Assembly (NCBI GenBank): GCA_964497515.1 | Contig: CAZCCV010000005.1 | Coordinates: 26,045-90,044, forward strand | Length of the DNA: 64,000 nucleotides | Direction of reading: 5' to 3' | Source: CAZCCV01 sp964497515 | Lineage (GTDB): Bacteria; Armatimonadota; UBA5829; DTLH01 | Program-made: the position numbers and the translations under genes | In this document: positions 18,295 to 27,176 of the stretch, one piece after another | Layout: each line of letters opens with the position of its first letter | How positions within the stretch are numbered: position 1 is the first letter of the stretch | Notes under the pieces: model-generated | The model's input: only the letters and a program-made list of their open reading frames with translations | Database searches by the model: none | What the model was told of the DNA's origin: nothing

Positions 18295-19566
18295 ATGATA
18301 CAGGCTATGTATAACGGCGTTTCCGGTCTGCGGGCACACAAAACGCAGATGGACGTCATTAGTAACAATATTGCAAACATCAATACCATTGGCTTCAAGT
18401 CGAGCGCTGTCTCTTTCAGACAGATGCTGAGCCAGACGATTCGTGGTGCCACTTCACCCAGATCCGATGGACTCGGTGGAATCAACCCAATGCAGATCGG
18501 ACTTGGAGTGGGTGTAGGGAGCATCGACATCAACCTTGTACAGGGTTCGCTTTTGCCTACTGGAAAATCTACAGATGCTGCGATTGAGGGCAACGGGTTT
18601 TTCATCGTAAGTGACGGGCAGGGGCAGTACTTCACGCGAGATGGTTCGTTCCAGCTCGACTCTGACGGCAGTCTAGTAGCTGCAGGCTCGGGTTTGAAGG
18701 TTCTCGGTTGGAGTTCTGATCCGACCACAGGGTTCATCGATGACGCCGTTCCGATTTCGGCGTCTTCAACGCTCAAGCTCCCTGTGGGTCAGTTGGCTAT
18801 TGCAAGGCAGACCGCAAATGTCGCACTCGGTGGCAACCTGAACTCGGCCATTCCGGTCGGTGAATCAGCTTCGGCGAGCCTTTCGGTGTTCGACTCTCTA
18901 GGCAAGACTCACAATATCAGTATCACTTTCACCAAGACATCGGCAGATGATACCGGTGCTGTATGGTCGTGGAATGCCACCAGCCCTGATTCCAGCGCCG
19001 GTGTTTCTGCAGGTACAGGAACCATAGCTTTCGGTGCAGATGGCCGCTGCACAGCAGGTTCTACTGCGCAGCTTGCTCTGGCTTTGGATGCAGCCAACGG
19101 TGCAACGAGCCCGATTCCGATAACGGTCACTCTGCAGTCGGTAACGCAGTACTCGGCTTCAAACGGCGAAAGCACGCTAAAGCCTGTGAGCCAGGACGGT
19201 CTGCCGCTTGGAGTTCTCGACGACTTCACCATCTCGAAAGATGGCACCATCGCCGGCACTTTCGATAACGGTATGGTGCAGAACCTGGGTCGGATTGCGC
19301 TTGCTCAGTTCAGCAACCCGGTTGGTCTCAGCCGAATCGGCAACAACCTGCTCGCCGAGACCGGTAACTCAGGTCTCCCTCAGGTAGGGATTCCATCGGG
19401 TGGAAGCCTTGGACACCTAGCGTCGGGTTTCCTTGAGTCATCGAACGTGGACCTTCCAACGGAGTTCGCCAATATGATAGTTGCACAGCGCGGTTTCCAG
19501 GCCAACTCCCGAGTAATTACTACTTCGGACGAGATTCTGCAGGATATCGTCCAACTGAAGAGATAA
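18295..19566 (+). CDS. flgE: Flagellar hook protein FlgE
   Basis: A 423-residue hook subunit. N-terminus MYNGVSGLRAHKTQMDVISN with NIANINTIGFKSS is the hook/rod signature; GNGFFIVSDGQGQYFTRDGSF follows. The C-terminal helix contains SNVDLPTEFANMIVAQRGFQANSRVITTSDEILQ. ATG 18295 is preferred to a more upstream start because GGAGG is 9-10 nt before it. The central region (about residues 150-330) is the variable outer part. Confidence 0.96.
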   Translation: MIQAMYNGVSGLRAHKTQMDVISNNIANINTIGFKSSAVSFRQMLSQTIRGATSPRSDGLGGINPMQIGLGVGVGSIDINLVQGSLLPTGKSTDAAIEGNGFFIVSDGQGQYFTRDGSFQLDSDGSLVAAGSGLKVLGWSSDPTTGFIDDAVPISASSTLKLPVGQLAIARQTANVALGGNLNSAIPVGESASASLSVFDSLGKTHNISITFTKTSADDTGAVWSWNATSPDSSAGVSAGTGTIAFGADGRCTAGSTAQLALALDAANGATSPIPITVTLQSVTQYSASNGESTLKPVSQDGLPLGVLDDFTISKDGTIAGTFDNGMVQNLGRIALAQFSNPVGLSRIGNNLLAETGNSGLPQVGIPSGGSLGHLASGFLESSNVDLPTEFANMIVAQRGFQANSRVITTSDEILQDIVQLKR

Positions 19567-19569
19567 TAT

Positions 19570-19624
19570 GCTGCCTTAGTGCAGCAAAAGTGAAAGATGG
19601 GGGGGAGGCGCAGTCCTCCCCCAT
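19570..19624 (+). other. Two stem-loops after flgE
   Basis: GCTGC-CTTAGT-GCAGC (19570-19585) is followed by a strong stem of GGGGGAGG with CCTCCCCC around CGCAGT (19599-19622), flanked by AT. Together they fill most of the 69-bp gap between flgE and swrD. No T run follows, so they are more likely mRNA stabilising or processing elements than a full terminator. Confidence 0.6.
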
Positions 19625-19635
19625 AGGTCACGACA

Positions 19636-19845
19636 ATGATAGAACTCAGTATGATTAACGGTACGCACGTCGTCTTGAACTCAGATCTTATCGAGTTCAT
19701 CGAAGCGACTCCAGATACTGTAATCTCACTTTCAAGCGGTAAGAAAGTGATGGTCAGAGAGTCCGTCTCCGATGTCATCGACAGGGTCATAGCGTTTCGG
19801 CGCAGATTGGGATCAGACGATCGGGCAGGAGGGCAAGACAATTAG
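19636..19845 (+). CDS. swrD: Swarming motility protein SwrD (FlbD family)
   Basis: A 69-residue protein beginning MIELSMINGTHVVLNSDLIEF, then IEATPDTVISLSSGKKVMVRESV, the whole signature of the FlbD/SwrD family (PF06289). In Bacillus SwrD raises motor torque through the stator. Here it lies directly before motA and motB, as expected for that role. Confidence 0.93.
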   Translation: MIELSMINGTHVVLNSDLIEFIEATPDTVISLSSGKKVMVRESVSDVIDRVIAFRRRLGSDDRAGGQDN

Positions 19846-19873
19846 AAGGAGCCAGGGAAGGAAGAACAACGCA

Positions 19874-20698
19874 ATGGATGCTGCAACTCTGCTAGGCCTT
19901 GCGCTCGCCTGGGGGGCGCTCTTAGTTGCGCTCTTCATGGAAGGTGGACGGATGCACGACCTGTTCAATCCTTCTGCACTTGTGATAGTGCTCGGTGGAA
20001 CGCTCGGTGCGACCACTATGGCGTTCTCAATAAAGCAGATGCTCTCGCTGCCGACAATTATCCGTCAAGCATTTATGGACAAGGAGACCGAGGATCTCTC
20101 ACAGATAATCGGCACTATGGTGAGCTTCGCGCGCAAAGCTCGAGAAGATGGGATTCTCTCGCTCGAGGCAGAGTCGCGGAGGGTTAGCAACAAGTATCTT
20201 CAGACGGGCGTGCGTCTTGTTGTAGATGGCACTCCGTCGGAGATGGTAAGGGAGATACTGGAAACAGAAATAGTGTCACTCCAGGAGCGCCACAAAGTGG
20301 GGGAAAGCATTTTCTCTACAATGGGCGGATTTGCGCCGACGATGGGGATTATCGGGACTGTAATGGGGCTGATTCATATGCTCTCCAGTCTCGAGGAACC
20401 ACACAAGATGGGGCCTGCGATCGCTGCAGCGTTTATTGCCACGCTTTACGGAGTCGCATTTGCAAATTTGGTGTTCATACCAATTGCATCGAAGCTCAGG
20501 GCGCGCACAACTGAGGAAATCATCGCCTACGATATGATCATTGAGGGTGTGCTCTCTATTCAGGCTGGTGACAATCCTATTATGGTCGAACAGAAGATGC
20601 TCGCGTTTTTGCCGCCCAGTGAGCGCAACGCAGTGAAGATACCTTATCGACGACGCAGCCTGAAGACTGAAAAAATCAGGGCAGGAAGCAGGTTCTAG
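19874..20698 (+). CDS. motA: Flagellar stator protein MotA
   Basis: A 274-residue inner-membrane proton-channel subunit. It has four hydrophobic segments: two near the N-terminus (about 3-20 and 34-52) and two in the middle (about 150-170 with APTMGIIGTVMGLIH, and 180-205). The large cytoplasmic loop between them carries the charged residues that contact FliG. Its stop abuts the motB start. Confidence 0.95.
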   Translation: MDAATLLGLALAWGALLVALFMEGGRMHDLFNPSALVIVLGGTLGATTMAFSIKQMLSLPTIIRQAFMDKETEDLSQIIGTMVSFARKAREDGILSLEAESRRVSNKYLQTGVRLVVDGTPSEMVREILETEIVSLQERHKVGESIFSTMGGFAPTMGIIGTVMGLIHMLSSLEEPHKMGPAIAAAFIATLYGVAFANLVFIPIASKLRARTTEEIIAYDMIIEGVLSIQAGDNPIMVEQKMLAFLPPSERNAVKIPYRRRSLKTEKIRAGSRF

Positions 20699-21451
20699 GT
20701 GGCAAGAAGGCCGCGATCAACAGCAGGGGACAGGCGTTCACCCGAGAACGAATCTGGCGGTTCGCTCCGCTGGCTGCTCACATATGCGGATATGATCACG
20801 CTGCTTATGGCCTTCTTTATAATGCTTTACTCTATGTCTGTGCTAAACACAAACAGTTTTCACAGGGTGGCAGACTCCATTCGCGGAGGTTTCGGCGGAC
20901 ATTCACCAGCGGAGGGAACTGGTGCGGCCGGAGAAAATGAGGATCTCGAAGACTCAACAAACCAGCATGAGCCGGGCGACCTGCCTTGGAAAGCCGTAAG
21001 GCACATTCAGAAACTGATAAAGGAAGAAAACCTTGGGAGTGCAGTGCGCTTGAGTGCTGACGAACGAGGGTTGGTCATAACACTGGTTACCGACAAAATG
21101 CTCTTTGAGAAGGGGCACGCAGAGCTGACGTCTTCTGCGAAGCACATTATTACTTCGGTAGCCGATGGGTTGAAACTGGTGCCGAATCCGGTCAGGGTTG
21201 AAGGGCACACCTGCGATCTGCCGGTCTCATCAGCGAAGTATGCATCTAACTGGGAGTTATCGACTGCTCGCGCAACGACAGTCATCAAATATTTGATCGA
21301 GAACGAAGGTATTCCAGCCTCAAGGCTCTCTGCAGGAGGCTATGCAGACAGTAAGCCGGTTGTACAGAACAGCAGCGAGAAGAATCGCGCTCTTAACCGG
21401 CGGGTCGATATAGTCATTCTGAGGTCGGGATATCAAGACAACGAAAGGTAA
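20699..21451 (+). CDS. motB: Flagellar stator protein MotB
   Basis: A 250-residue stator anchor. The single membrane helix includes LLTYADMITLLMAFFIMLYS with the proton-binding Asp (about residue 31). A C-terminal OmpA-like peptidoglycan-binding domain contains RVEGHTCDLP, NWELSTARATTV and NRALNRRVDIVI. The start is GTG immediately after the motA stop. Confidence 0.95.
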   Translation: MARRPRSTAGDRRSPENESGGSLRWLLTYADMITLLMAFFIMLYSMSVLNTNSFHRVADSIRGGFGGHSPAEGTGAAGENEDLEDSTNQHEPGDLPWKAVRHIQKLIKEENLGSAVRLSADERGLVITLVTDKMLFEKGHAELTSSAKHIITSVADGLKLVPNPVRVEGHTCDLPVSSAKYASNWELSTARATTVIKYLIENEGIPASRLSAGGYADSKPVVQNSSEKNRALNRRVDIVILRSGYQDNER

Positions 21452-21462
21452 GGCCTTTGAAT

Positions 21463-21927
21463 ATGTTACGGAATGTGGCTGGCAGGATTCCAATCAAGTT
21501 GGTACTCTTGGTTCTAATTGCTGGAGTGCTCGTTATGGGTGGAATGGCGGTTATGAAGATGAAGGGTTCGAAAGCTCCGAAGAAAGCTGTAGTCTCTGAG
21601 GTGAAGCTTGAGGAGTTTGTTGTGAATCTGGCAGACGTCAATGAACCACACTATCTCAAGGTGAGTATCACTTTGGAGGTAGAAGGCGACAAACCGTTCG
21701 GTGAGGCAGAGGGTGGACACGGTGGAGAAGCCAGTTCCCCAGAGGATCCCAAAATCAGAGACACTGTCATCGGCATTCTCACCAAGAAGAATTTCGAACA
21801 GCTTCTAACTGAAAAAGGCAAAACCGAGTTGAAAGATGAGCTCAGAAAAGGGCTCAGCGCTATTCTTAAGGACAAAGACGGAAGCAAAGTCACCGAGGTG
21901 TACTTCACTTCCTTTGCTATGCAATAG
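21463..21927 (+). CDS. fliL: Flagellar basal body-associated protein FliL
   Basis: A 154-residue protein with one N-terminal membrane segment (KLVLLVLIAGVLVMGGMAVM) and a periplasmic FliL domain (EFVVNLADVNEPHYLKVSITLEV, then IRDTVIGILTKKNFEQLLTEKGK). FliL supports the stator. ATG 21463 fits the AAGG ribosome site better than TTG 21457. Confidence 0.93.
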   Translation: MLRNVAGRIPIKLVLLVLIAGVLVMGGMAVMKMKGSKAPKKAVVSEVKLEEFVVNLADVNEPHYLKVSITLEVEGDKPFGEAEGGHGGEASSPEDPKIRDTVIGILTKKNFEQLLTEKGKTELKDELRKGLSAILKDKDGSKVTEVYFTSFAMQ

Positions 21928-21939
21928 GGGTTAGCCCAT

Positions 21940-22944
21940 ATGGAACTGTCACAAGAAGAAATTGATGGATTCAAAGACGCTCTCGAGACCAATGCTGTCG
22001 AGGGAAGTGTGAAAGAGAAAGAAGTCCGTTCTTTCGATTTCCTTCATCCAGACAAGCTGTCAAAGGTACATTTGCGTGTGCTCCAATCGTTGTTTTCGGT
22101 GCTCGAGCGAACGTGGTCTGGCACACTCTCGTCACTGCTCCGGTTAGAAGCCACTGTCACGCTCGATTCCATTGAGCAGGTGCAGTACGGGGCGTTTGCT
22201 TCGTCATTGCCGGCGCAGTCTACACTGTCACCTCTATTGTTAGGAGGGCTTCCTGGCACTGGTTACTTCGGAATGCCGGGAGATCTGGCTCTTGCCACTG
22301 TTGACAGACTCGCTGGTGGATCGGGTCAGGTGATTGGCGATCTCCGTGAGCTCTCGCAGATAGAATTTAGTATACTCAAACGGTTGCTGGATCGACTGAT
22401 AGTCGATATTCGCATTGCCACAAAACCCGTATCAGATATCGAATTCGCTATTGGCGATCAGATTGCTTCCTCCACGGATTCTGAAGTCGGTGAGGAAGAG
22501 ATGTTTCTTGTTGTCGGCTTAAGCTGGCAACTTGTATCAGAGACTTACAAGGTGGCACTTGCCATTCCCGTAGACTCTCTGGACTCCATCCGGGAGTTCC
22601 TCACACCGGAACACTGTATGCAATCGAAAGCGTCCGAAGAGAGTGCACCAAAGACCCTGGCATCAGAATTGCTGGGGGGTGTTAGGGTCGAGGCCGCAGT
22701 TGAGCTGGGCCGGGCTCGGGTGAGTATGAGCGACGTCGCAGGACTTGGTATTGGCGACGTCATTATGCTCGACCGGTCTGCAAGCGATCCCCTGACAGTT
22801 ACTGTTCAGGAAAAGAAGAAGTTCAACGGGCGTCCGGGTCTGGTTGGCAACAAAATGGCCATACAGATAACGGAGAGTTTGACTGAAGCCGTGCCACCAC
22901 AGCCAGAACAAGAAAAGGAGGCGCCCGTTCCCGAAGTAGCCTAG
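21940..22944 (+). CDS. fliM: Flagellar motor switch protein FliM
   Basis: A 334-residue C-ring protein. N-terminal LSQEEIDGF is the CheY-P-binding motif. The middle CheC-like domain includes VDRLAGGSGQ (the GGxG motif). The C-terminal SpoA-like domain includes VRVEAAVELGRARVSMSDV. The CheY-binding motif implies chemotactic control, yet no che gene is in the window. Confidence 0.93.
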   Translation: MELSQEEIDGFKDALETNAVEGSVKEKEVRSFDFLHPDKLSKVHLRVLQSLFSVLERTWSGTLSSLLRLEATVTLDSIEQVQYGAFASSLPAQSTLSPLLLGGLPGTGYFGMPGDLALATVDRLAGGSGQVIGDLRELSQIEFSILKRLLDRLIVDIRIATKPVSDIEFAIGDQIASSTDSEVGEEEMFLVVGLSWQLVSETYKVALAIPVDSLDSIREFLTPEHCMQSKASEESAPKTLASELLGGVRVEAAVELGRARVSMSDVAGLGIGDVIMLDRSASDPLTVTVQEKKKFNGRPGLVGNKMAIQITESLTEAVPPQPEQEKEAPVPEVA

Positions 22945-22956
22945 GAGGTTAGTTAA

Positions 22957-23328
22957 GTGGAAGATATGGGCGCAGCAGTCGATCAGTCCTCTGCACAGGA
23001 GCCAACCGGTACAAGCGTGCAGCCAGCACGTTTTGCTCCATTAGAACCAGGGTCTAATAATGCTTCACAGGGCACAATGGACCTTCTCATGGATGTACAG
23101 CTCGAGCTCAGCGTAGAACTGGGGCGAGCCACTCTACCAGTGAAGGACGTACTTCAGCTTGGTCCGGGTTCCGTTGTCGAACTCAACAAGCTGGGCGGTG
23201 AAGCAGCGGACATCCTCGTGAATGGCCGCCTCATTGCGAGGGGAGAAGTCGTAGTTGTCGATGAAAACTTCGGCATTCGCGTCACTGAGATAATCAGTCG
23301 CGGAAATGGCGTTATTCCAGGCTACTAG
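22957..23328 (+). CDS. fliN: Flagellar motor switch protein FliN
   Basis: A 123-residue C-ring protein. The C-terminal SpoA domain is clear (LLMDVQLELSVELGRATLPV, then VLQLGPGSVVELNKLGGE, then VNGRLIARGEVVVVDENFGIRV). The first 40 residues are low-complexity. The start is GTG with AGGAGGT upstream. It is a short FliN, without the CheC-type phosphatase part of FliY. Confidence 0.95.
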   Translation: MEDMGAAVDQSSAQEPTGTSVQPARFAPLEPGSNNASQGTMDLLMDVQLELSVELGRATLPVKDVLQLGPGSVVELNKLGGEAADILVNGRLIARGEVVVVDENFGIRVTEIISRGNGVIPGY

Positions 23329-23340
23329 AGGGTGTCGGCG

Positions 23341-24246
23341 ATGTACAGAAAATCCCCCATCCTTGCAATAGCTGTGTATTTTTTCCTCACTGCCTGTGCT
23401 TGCGTCTACGCGCAAAGTGGCGAGATACAGGTGGTGGAAAAACGCGTGCACGTGGTTCAGAAGGGCCAAGTGAGCGTAGAAATAGGAAAAAAGCACGGGC
23501 TGTCTCTGGAAGAACTTGCTAAGCTGAACCCAGGGCGTGATCTAAAGAAGCTGCAAATCGGTGATGAGTTAGTAGTTGGCGAAAAGCCGGTGGAGAAGAC
23601 TCAGCCAGCAGTGCCTCAAGCGGCTCCTGTGAAGCAGGAAGCGAAGGAATCTTTCAGCTCTGAGGCAAAGCCATCAACACCTGCCAGCAGACCCGACAAA
23701 ATAGCACTGATGGAGGAAATGGAGCGCAACCCGCCGCCAGCCAAAACTGAGCCAGGCACTGCGGTAACAGCGTTCGATGTCATACTCAAGCTAGCTATTG
23801 TTGTGGGGCTCGCTTACATTGTTCTACTCGGTTACAAGAAGATCTCAGACAAGCAAGACGCCTCACCACGACTTCACCGCAATATGCGTGTGGTCGACGT
23901 AATTCGACTGTCTAATACCAGCACCATTCATCTGGTGGAAATCGAAGGCAAAAAGCTCTTGATCGGCAGTTCTGCCAACCAGGTCAATCTGCTTAGTGAG
24001 TTTGAGCCTATTACCGAGCAGACATTGCCCTCAGAAGCTTCAGAAGAGTCATCGGAACCAAAGACAGCTTCTACCGAAGGGAAGTTTGCAGATTATCTCC
24101 AGAAATACTCTGCGGAACCGTTCAAGAATACCCCAGCCGGCAGGATCGCCGGACTTTTGCGGGATGTTACAACCTATTTGCAGGAGCGAAGACGTAAACT
24201 GTCCACGGAAGGCGTGAAAGGTGCGAACAACGCTGATGCGCCGTAG
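23341..24246 (+). CDS. fliO: FliO-type export protein with an N-terminal LysM domain
   Basis: A 301-residue protein. It has a signal sequence with possible lipobox LTAC (Cys19), a LysM-like domain (about residues 35-80; VVQKGQVSVEIGKKHG, LNPGRDLKKLQIGDELVV), a Pro-rich linker, a membrane helix (about 145-165) and a cytoplasmic FliO domain (RVVDVIRLSNTSTIHLVEIE, KKLLIGSSANQVNLLSE). FliO helps assemble the FliP-FliQ-FliR gate. A LysM domain would face the periplasm and bind peptidoglycan. ATG 23341 is preferred to GTG 23332 by ribosome-site spacing. It lies directly before fliP. Confidence 0.88.
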   Translation: MYRKSPILAIAVYFFLTACACVYAQSGEIQVVEKRVHVVQKGQVSVEIGKKHGLSLEELAKLNPGRDLKKLQIGDELVVGEKPVEKTQPAVPQAAPVKQEAKESFSSEAKPSTPASRPDKIALMEEMERNPPPAKTEPGTAVTAFDVILKLAIVVGLAYIVLLGYKKISDKQDASPRLHRNMRVVDVIRLSNTSTIHLVEIEGKKLLIGSSANQVNLLSEFEPITEQTLPSEASEESSEPKTASTEGKFADYLQKYSAEPFKNTPAGRIAGLLRDVTTYLQERRRKLSTEGVKGANNADAP

Positions 24247-24982
24247 TGTAATACTGCTTTCCACAATCATAGTTATCTTCGCTGCAGTATCGTTGTGTGC
24301 TGAGCCAATAGTTCCAAAGCTGGATATTGGCGTTCAGACGTCAAAAGGGCCACAGGATATATCGGTGAGCCTGCAAATACTACTTGTACTGACGGTACTT
24401 TCGCTTGCGCCGGCGATGCTGATAATGCTCACATCGTTTACGCGCATCGTCATCGTGCTGGCCTTCACACGAAGCGCATTGGGAACGCAGCAAGTCCCGC
24501 CGAATACAGTGTTAGTCGGTCTTGCGCTATTTCTCACATTCTTTACCATGGCTCCCATCTGGAGTCAAGTGAACCAGCGTGCATTACAGCCTTATATGCA
24601 GAAGCAGATTGAGTTCGACCAGGCTGTAGACAGTGCATCGGGACCCGTGAGAGATTTCATGTTCTCACAGGTGCGTGAGAAGGACGTAGCGCTGTTCATC
24701 AGCCTTGCCCACATCGAGCGACCGGCGACAGAAGCCGATGTGCCGACTTACGTATTGATACCAGCATTTCTCATAAGTGAGCTCCGCACAGCGTTTACAA
24801 TCGGGTTTCTCATATTCATCCCATTCCTAATCATAGACATGGTAATAGCCGTAACTTTGATGTCGATGGGTATGATGATGCTTCCACCCGTAATTATATC
24901 TCTGCCATTCAAGATACTGCTCTTTGTGCTGGTTGACGGATGGCATCTTATCGTAAAGAGCCTGACTCTCAGTTTCCATTGA
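24221..24982 (+). CDS. fliP: Flagellar export gate protein FliP
   Basis: A 253-residue membrane protein with an N-terminal signal sequence and four helices. Signatures are MLTSFTRIVIVLAFTRSALG, QQVPPNTVLVGLALFLTFFT, and FTIGFLIFIPFLIIDMVIA followed by SMGMMMLPPVIISLPFKI. GTG 24221 has GGAAGG 8 nt upstream; ATG 24236 is an alternative. It overlaps fliO by 26 bp. Confidence 0.96.
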   Translation: MRTTLMRRSVILLSTIIVIFAAVSLCAEPIVPKLDIGVQTSKGPQDISVSLQILLVLTVLSLAPAMLIMLTSFTRIVIVLAFTRSALGTQQVPPNTVLVGLALFLTFFTMAPIWSQVNQRALQPYMQKQIEFDQAVDSASGPVRDFMFSQVREKDVALFISLAHIERPATEADVPTYVLIPAFLISELRTAFTIGFLIFIPFLIIDMVIAVTLMSMGMMMLPPVIISLPFKILLFVLVDGWHLIVKSLTLSFH

Positions 24983-24993
24983 GGTAACCAAAA

Positions 24994-25263
24994 ATGACAG
25001 ATGCAGTAGTATTGGAAGTATTACAGCGGGCACTGTTCCTGGCGGCAACAATATGTGCCCCGGTTCTCGGCTTCGGTTTGGTTGTCGGGCTCATTGTAAG
25101 CATTTTTCAAGCGGCGACACAGATTCACGAGATGAGCCTTACGTTCATTCCTAAGATCATCGCTGTTGGGACGGCGCTTGCAATTTTCGGGCCGTGGATT
25201 GTGCGACAGGTTGTCGGCTATGCCGAATCACTCCTTACCAGCATTCCCAGTATGATCAAATAA
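24994..25263 (+). CDS. fliQ: Flagellar export gate protein FliQ
   Basis: An 89-residue protein with two membrane helices. APVLGFGLVVGLIVSIFQAATQ and EMSLTFIPKIIAV are typical of FliQ. Its stop TAA directly abuts the ATG of fliR. Length is normal. Confidence 0.95.
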   Translation: MTDAVVLEVLQRALFLAATICAPVLGFGLVVGLIVSIFQAATQIHEMSLTFIPKIIAVGTALAIFGPWIVRQVVGYAESLLTSIPSMIK

Positions 25264-26052
25264 ATGGATCTTGCATCTCTCGGAATACAGCGAATAGAGG
25301 TCTTTATACTGGTTCTGGTGCGAACTGCCGGAATATTCACACTCGTACCTTTGTTTGGTTCTAGCCAGGTGCCTGTACAAGTTCGTATAGCTATTTCGAT
25401 TGGACTTTCACTAGTATTTGTTCCAATGTGTATGGTATCCTCTCCGACTGTGCTTGCAGTGGATGTTTTTCCGATGGCACTTCTTATTTTCAAAGAGGCC
25501 TTCATCGGAATTGTAATAGGCTTCGTCACCATACTGATATTCGCTGCAATACAGAACGCGGGAGACCTAATTGATATGAACGCCGGTTTCAGCTTTGCTG
25601 CGATGCTTGATCCGGTCAACGGCTCGCAGACAGCGATTTCTGGGCGACTACATCATATGCTTGCTGGATTGCTGTTCTTTGCGACAAATGCGCACTATAT
25701 CCTGCTTTCCGGGTTATCGGATAGCTTCAGGTTGATACCTGTGGGAGAGATATCTCTGCATGCATCGGTATCCAACGGTGTTTTCAGTCTGTTTGCTGCG
25801 CTATTTGCTGTTGCATTGCGTATTGCAGCACCGGTTATAGTTGCGGTATTCCTTGCGGATGTGGCGCTTGGAGTAATAGCTCGAGTCGTTCCACAGATGA
25901 ACGTTATGATTTCCGGGTTTCCGATCAAACTGGGCGTCGGCATAGCTGGTATGATAATTGCTCTTCCCGTAGCGGTCGCTATGACAAGGAGCACGCTGGC
26001 GGACATTTACCCGAGCACGATGGATGTGTTGCGGGCGCTTGCTGGTTACTAA
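25264..26052 (+). CDS. fliR: Flagellar export gate protein FliR
   Basis: A 262-residue, strongly hydrophobic protein with about six membrane helices. GFSFAAMLDPVNGSQTAI and RVVPQMNVMISGFPIKLGVG are FliR signatures. It completes the FliP-FliQ-FliR gate and is followed by flhB after 11 bp. Confidence 0.95.
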   Translation: MDLASLGIQRIEVFILVLVRTAGIFTLVPLFGSSQVPVQVRIAISIGLSLVFVPMCMVSSPTVLAVDVFPMALLIFKEAFIGIVIGFVTILIFAAIQNAGDLIDMNAGFSFAAMLDPVNGSQTAISGRLHHMLAGLLFFATNAHYILLSGLSDSFRLIPVGEISLHASVSNGVFSLFAALFAVALRIAAPVIVAVFLADVALGVIARVVPQMNVMISGFPIKLGVGIAGMIIALPVAVAMTRSTLADIYPSTMDVLRALAGY

Positions 26053-26063
26053 GGAGATGAGTT

Positions 26064-27134
26064 TTGGCATTTGATGACAAGACAGAGGCAGCGACTCCCC
26101 GCAAACGGGAGGAAGTCCGAAAAGAAGGGCGAGTTGCAAAAAGTACTGATCTTGTGTCGGCAGTGGGGCTGTTGGCATCGCTGGCGCTTCTGAAGTCTGC
26201 GGGCCCGTGGATAATGTCCGGATTGTCAGATTTATTCCGACATTCTTTTACACACTTGCACAGTCAGTCGGTAGGCGTTGACAATCTGTCCCAGCTTGCA
26301 GCGGACTATGGAACCAGGTTCTTCAAGCTGTGTGTACCAGTGGCAATCGGGACAGCGGTAGTGGGTTTTACCGCTAACGTGATGCAAGTCGGATTGAAGG
26401 TAACGCCAAAAGCGATCGCGCCGATGTTTAACAGGCTGGATCCTTTTAAGGGTGTAGCCAGACTGGTGTCGGGCAGATCGTTTTTCGAGGTGGTAAAAGC
26501 CACAGCAAAGATATGTGTTGTGGTCTATTTCATCTATTCGTTTCTGAAGGCGCAGTATCCGGCGATCATTGATATCGGAACAATGTCGGTGCAGGATATG
26601 GCCGCCACTGCGGGGCAATTGTGCTGGGCCCTTATGATGAGAGGGTGCCTGGCTGTGCTGGTAATCGGTGTTGTGGATTACATTTACCAGCGGTTCTCGT
26701 TCGAAAACAGTATTAAAATGACCAAGCAAGAGGTCAAAGACGAGTACAAGCGTACAGAGGGAAATCCGGAAGTAAAGGGTCAACTGCGAGCCAGGCAGCG
26801 GGCAATGGCACGCAGACGAATGGTCACCGAAGTGGCAAGTGCCGACTTCGTTCTCACGAACCCTACTCATTACGCGGTAGCTCTCAAATATGATGCGGAG
26901 ACTATGTCTGCGCCTGCCGTTGTAGCGAAGGGGCAGCGCCTTCTCGCGCAAAAGATCAAGGAGATTGCGGCTCAAAACGGGGTTCCGGTAATCGAAAACC
27001 CACCGGTCGCACGACTTCTTTACAAGACAGTTGAGATAGGGCGGCAGGTTCCGGAAGAGCTTTATCAGACGGTTGCCGAGATTCTGGCTTATGTTTATCA
27101 ACTCGGCAAAAAAGCGGGAGCACAGGCAGCATAA
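26064..27134 (+). CDS. flhB: Flagellar export switch protein FlhB
   Basis: A 356-residue protein with four membrane helices (about residues 30-215) and a cytoplasmic domain containing the self-cleavage motif NPTH (DFVLTNPTHYAVALKYD). N-terminal KTEAATPRKREEVRKEGRVAKS is typical. FlhB switches export from hook to filament substrates with FliK. The start is TTG with AAGGAG upstream. Confidence 0.96.
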   Translation: MAFDDKTEAATPRKREEVRKEGRVAKSTDLVSAVGLLASLALLKSAGPWIMSGLSDLFRHSFTHLHSQSVGVDNLSQLAADYGTRFFKLCVPVAIGTAVVGFTANVMQVGLKVTPKAIAPMFNRLDPFKGVARLVSGRSFFEVVKATAKICVVVYFIYSFLKAQYPAIIDIGTMSVQDMAATAGQLCWALMMRGCLAVLVIGVVDYIYQRFSFENSIKMTKQEVKDEYKRTEGNPEVKGQLRARQRAMARRRMVTEVASADFVLTNPTHYAVALKYDAETMSAPAVVAKGQRLLAQKIKEIAAQNGVPVIENPPVARLLYKTVEIGRQVPEELYQTVAEILAYVYQLGKKAGAQAA

Positions 27135-27176
27135 GCTGCCTGCACGCTGCCATTTGAGATTCGGACAGGTGTAACA

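Noticed and set aside
26232..27101. 289-codon ORF antisense to flhB
   Set aside because: Lies entirely over a clear flhB gene, has no ribosome site, and its sequence is rich in Cys, His and Arg without domain features.
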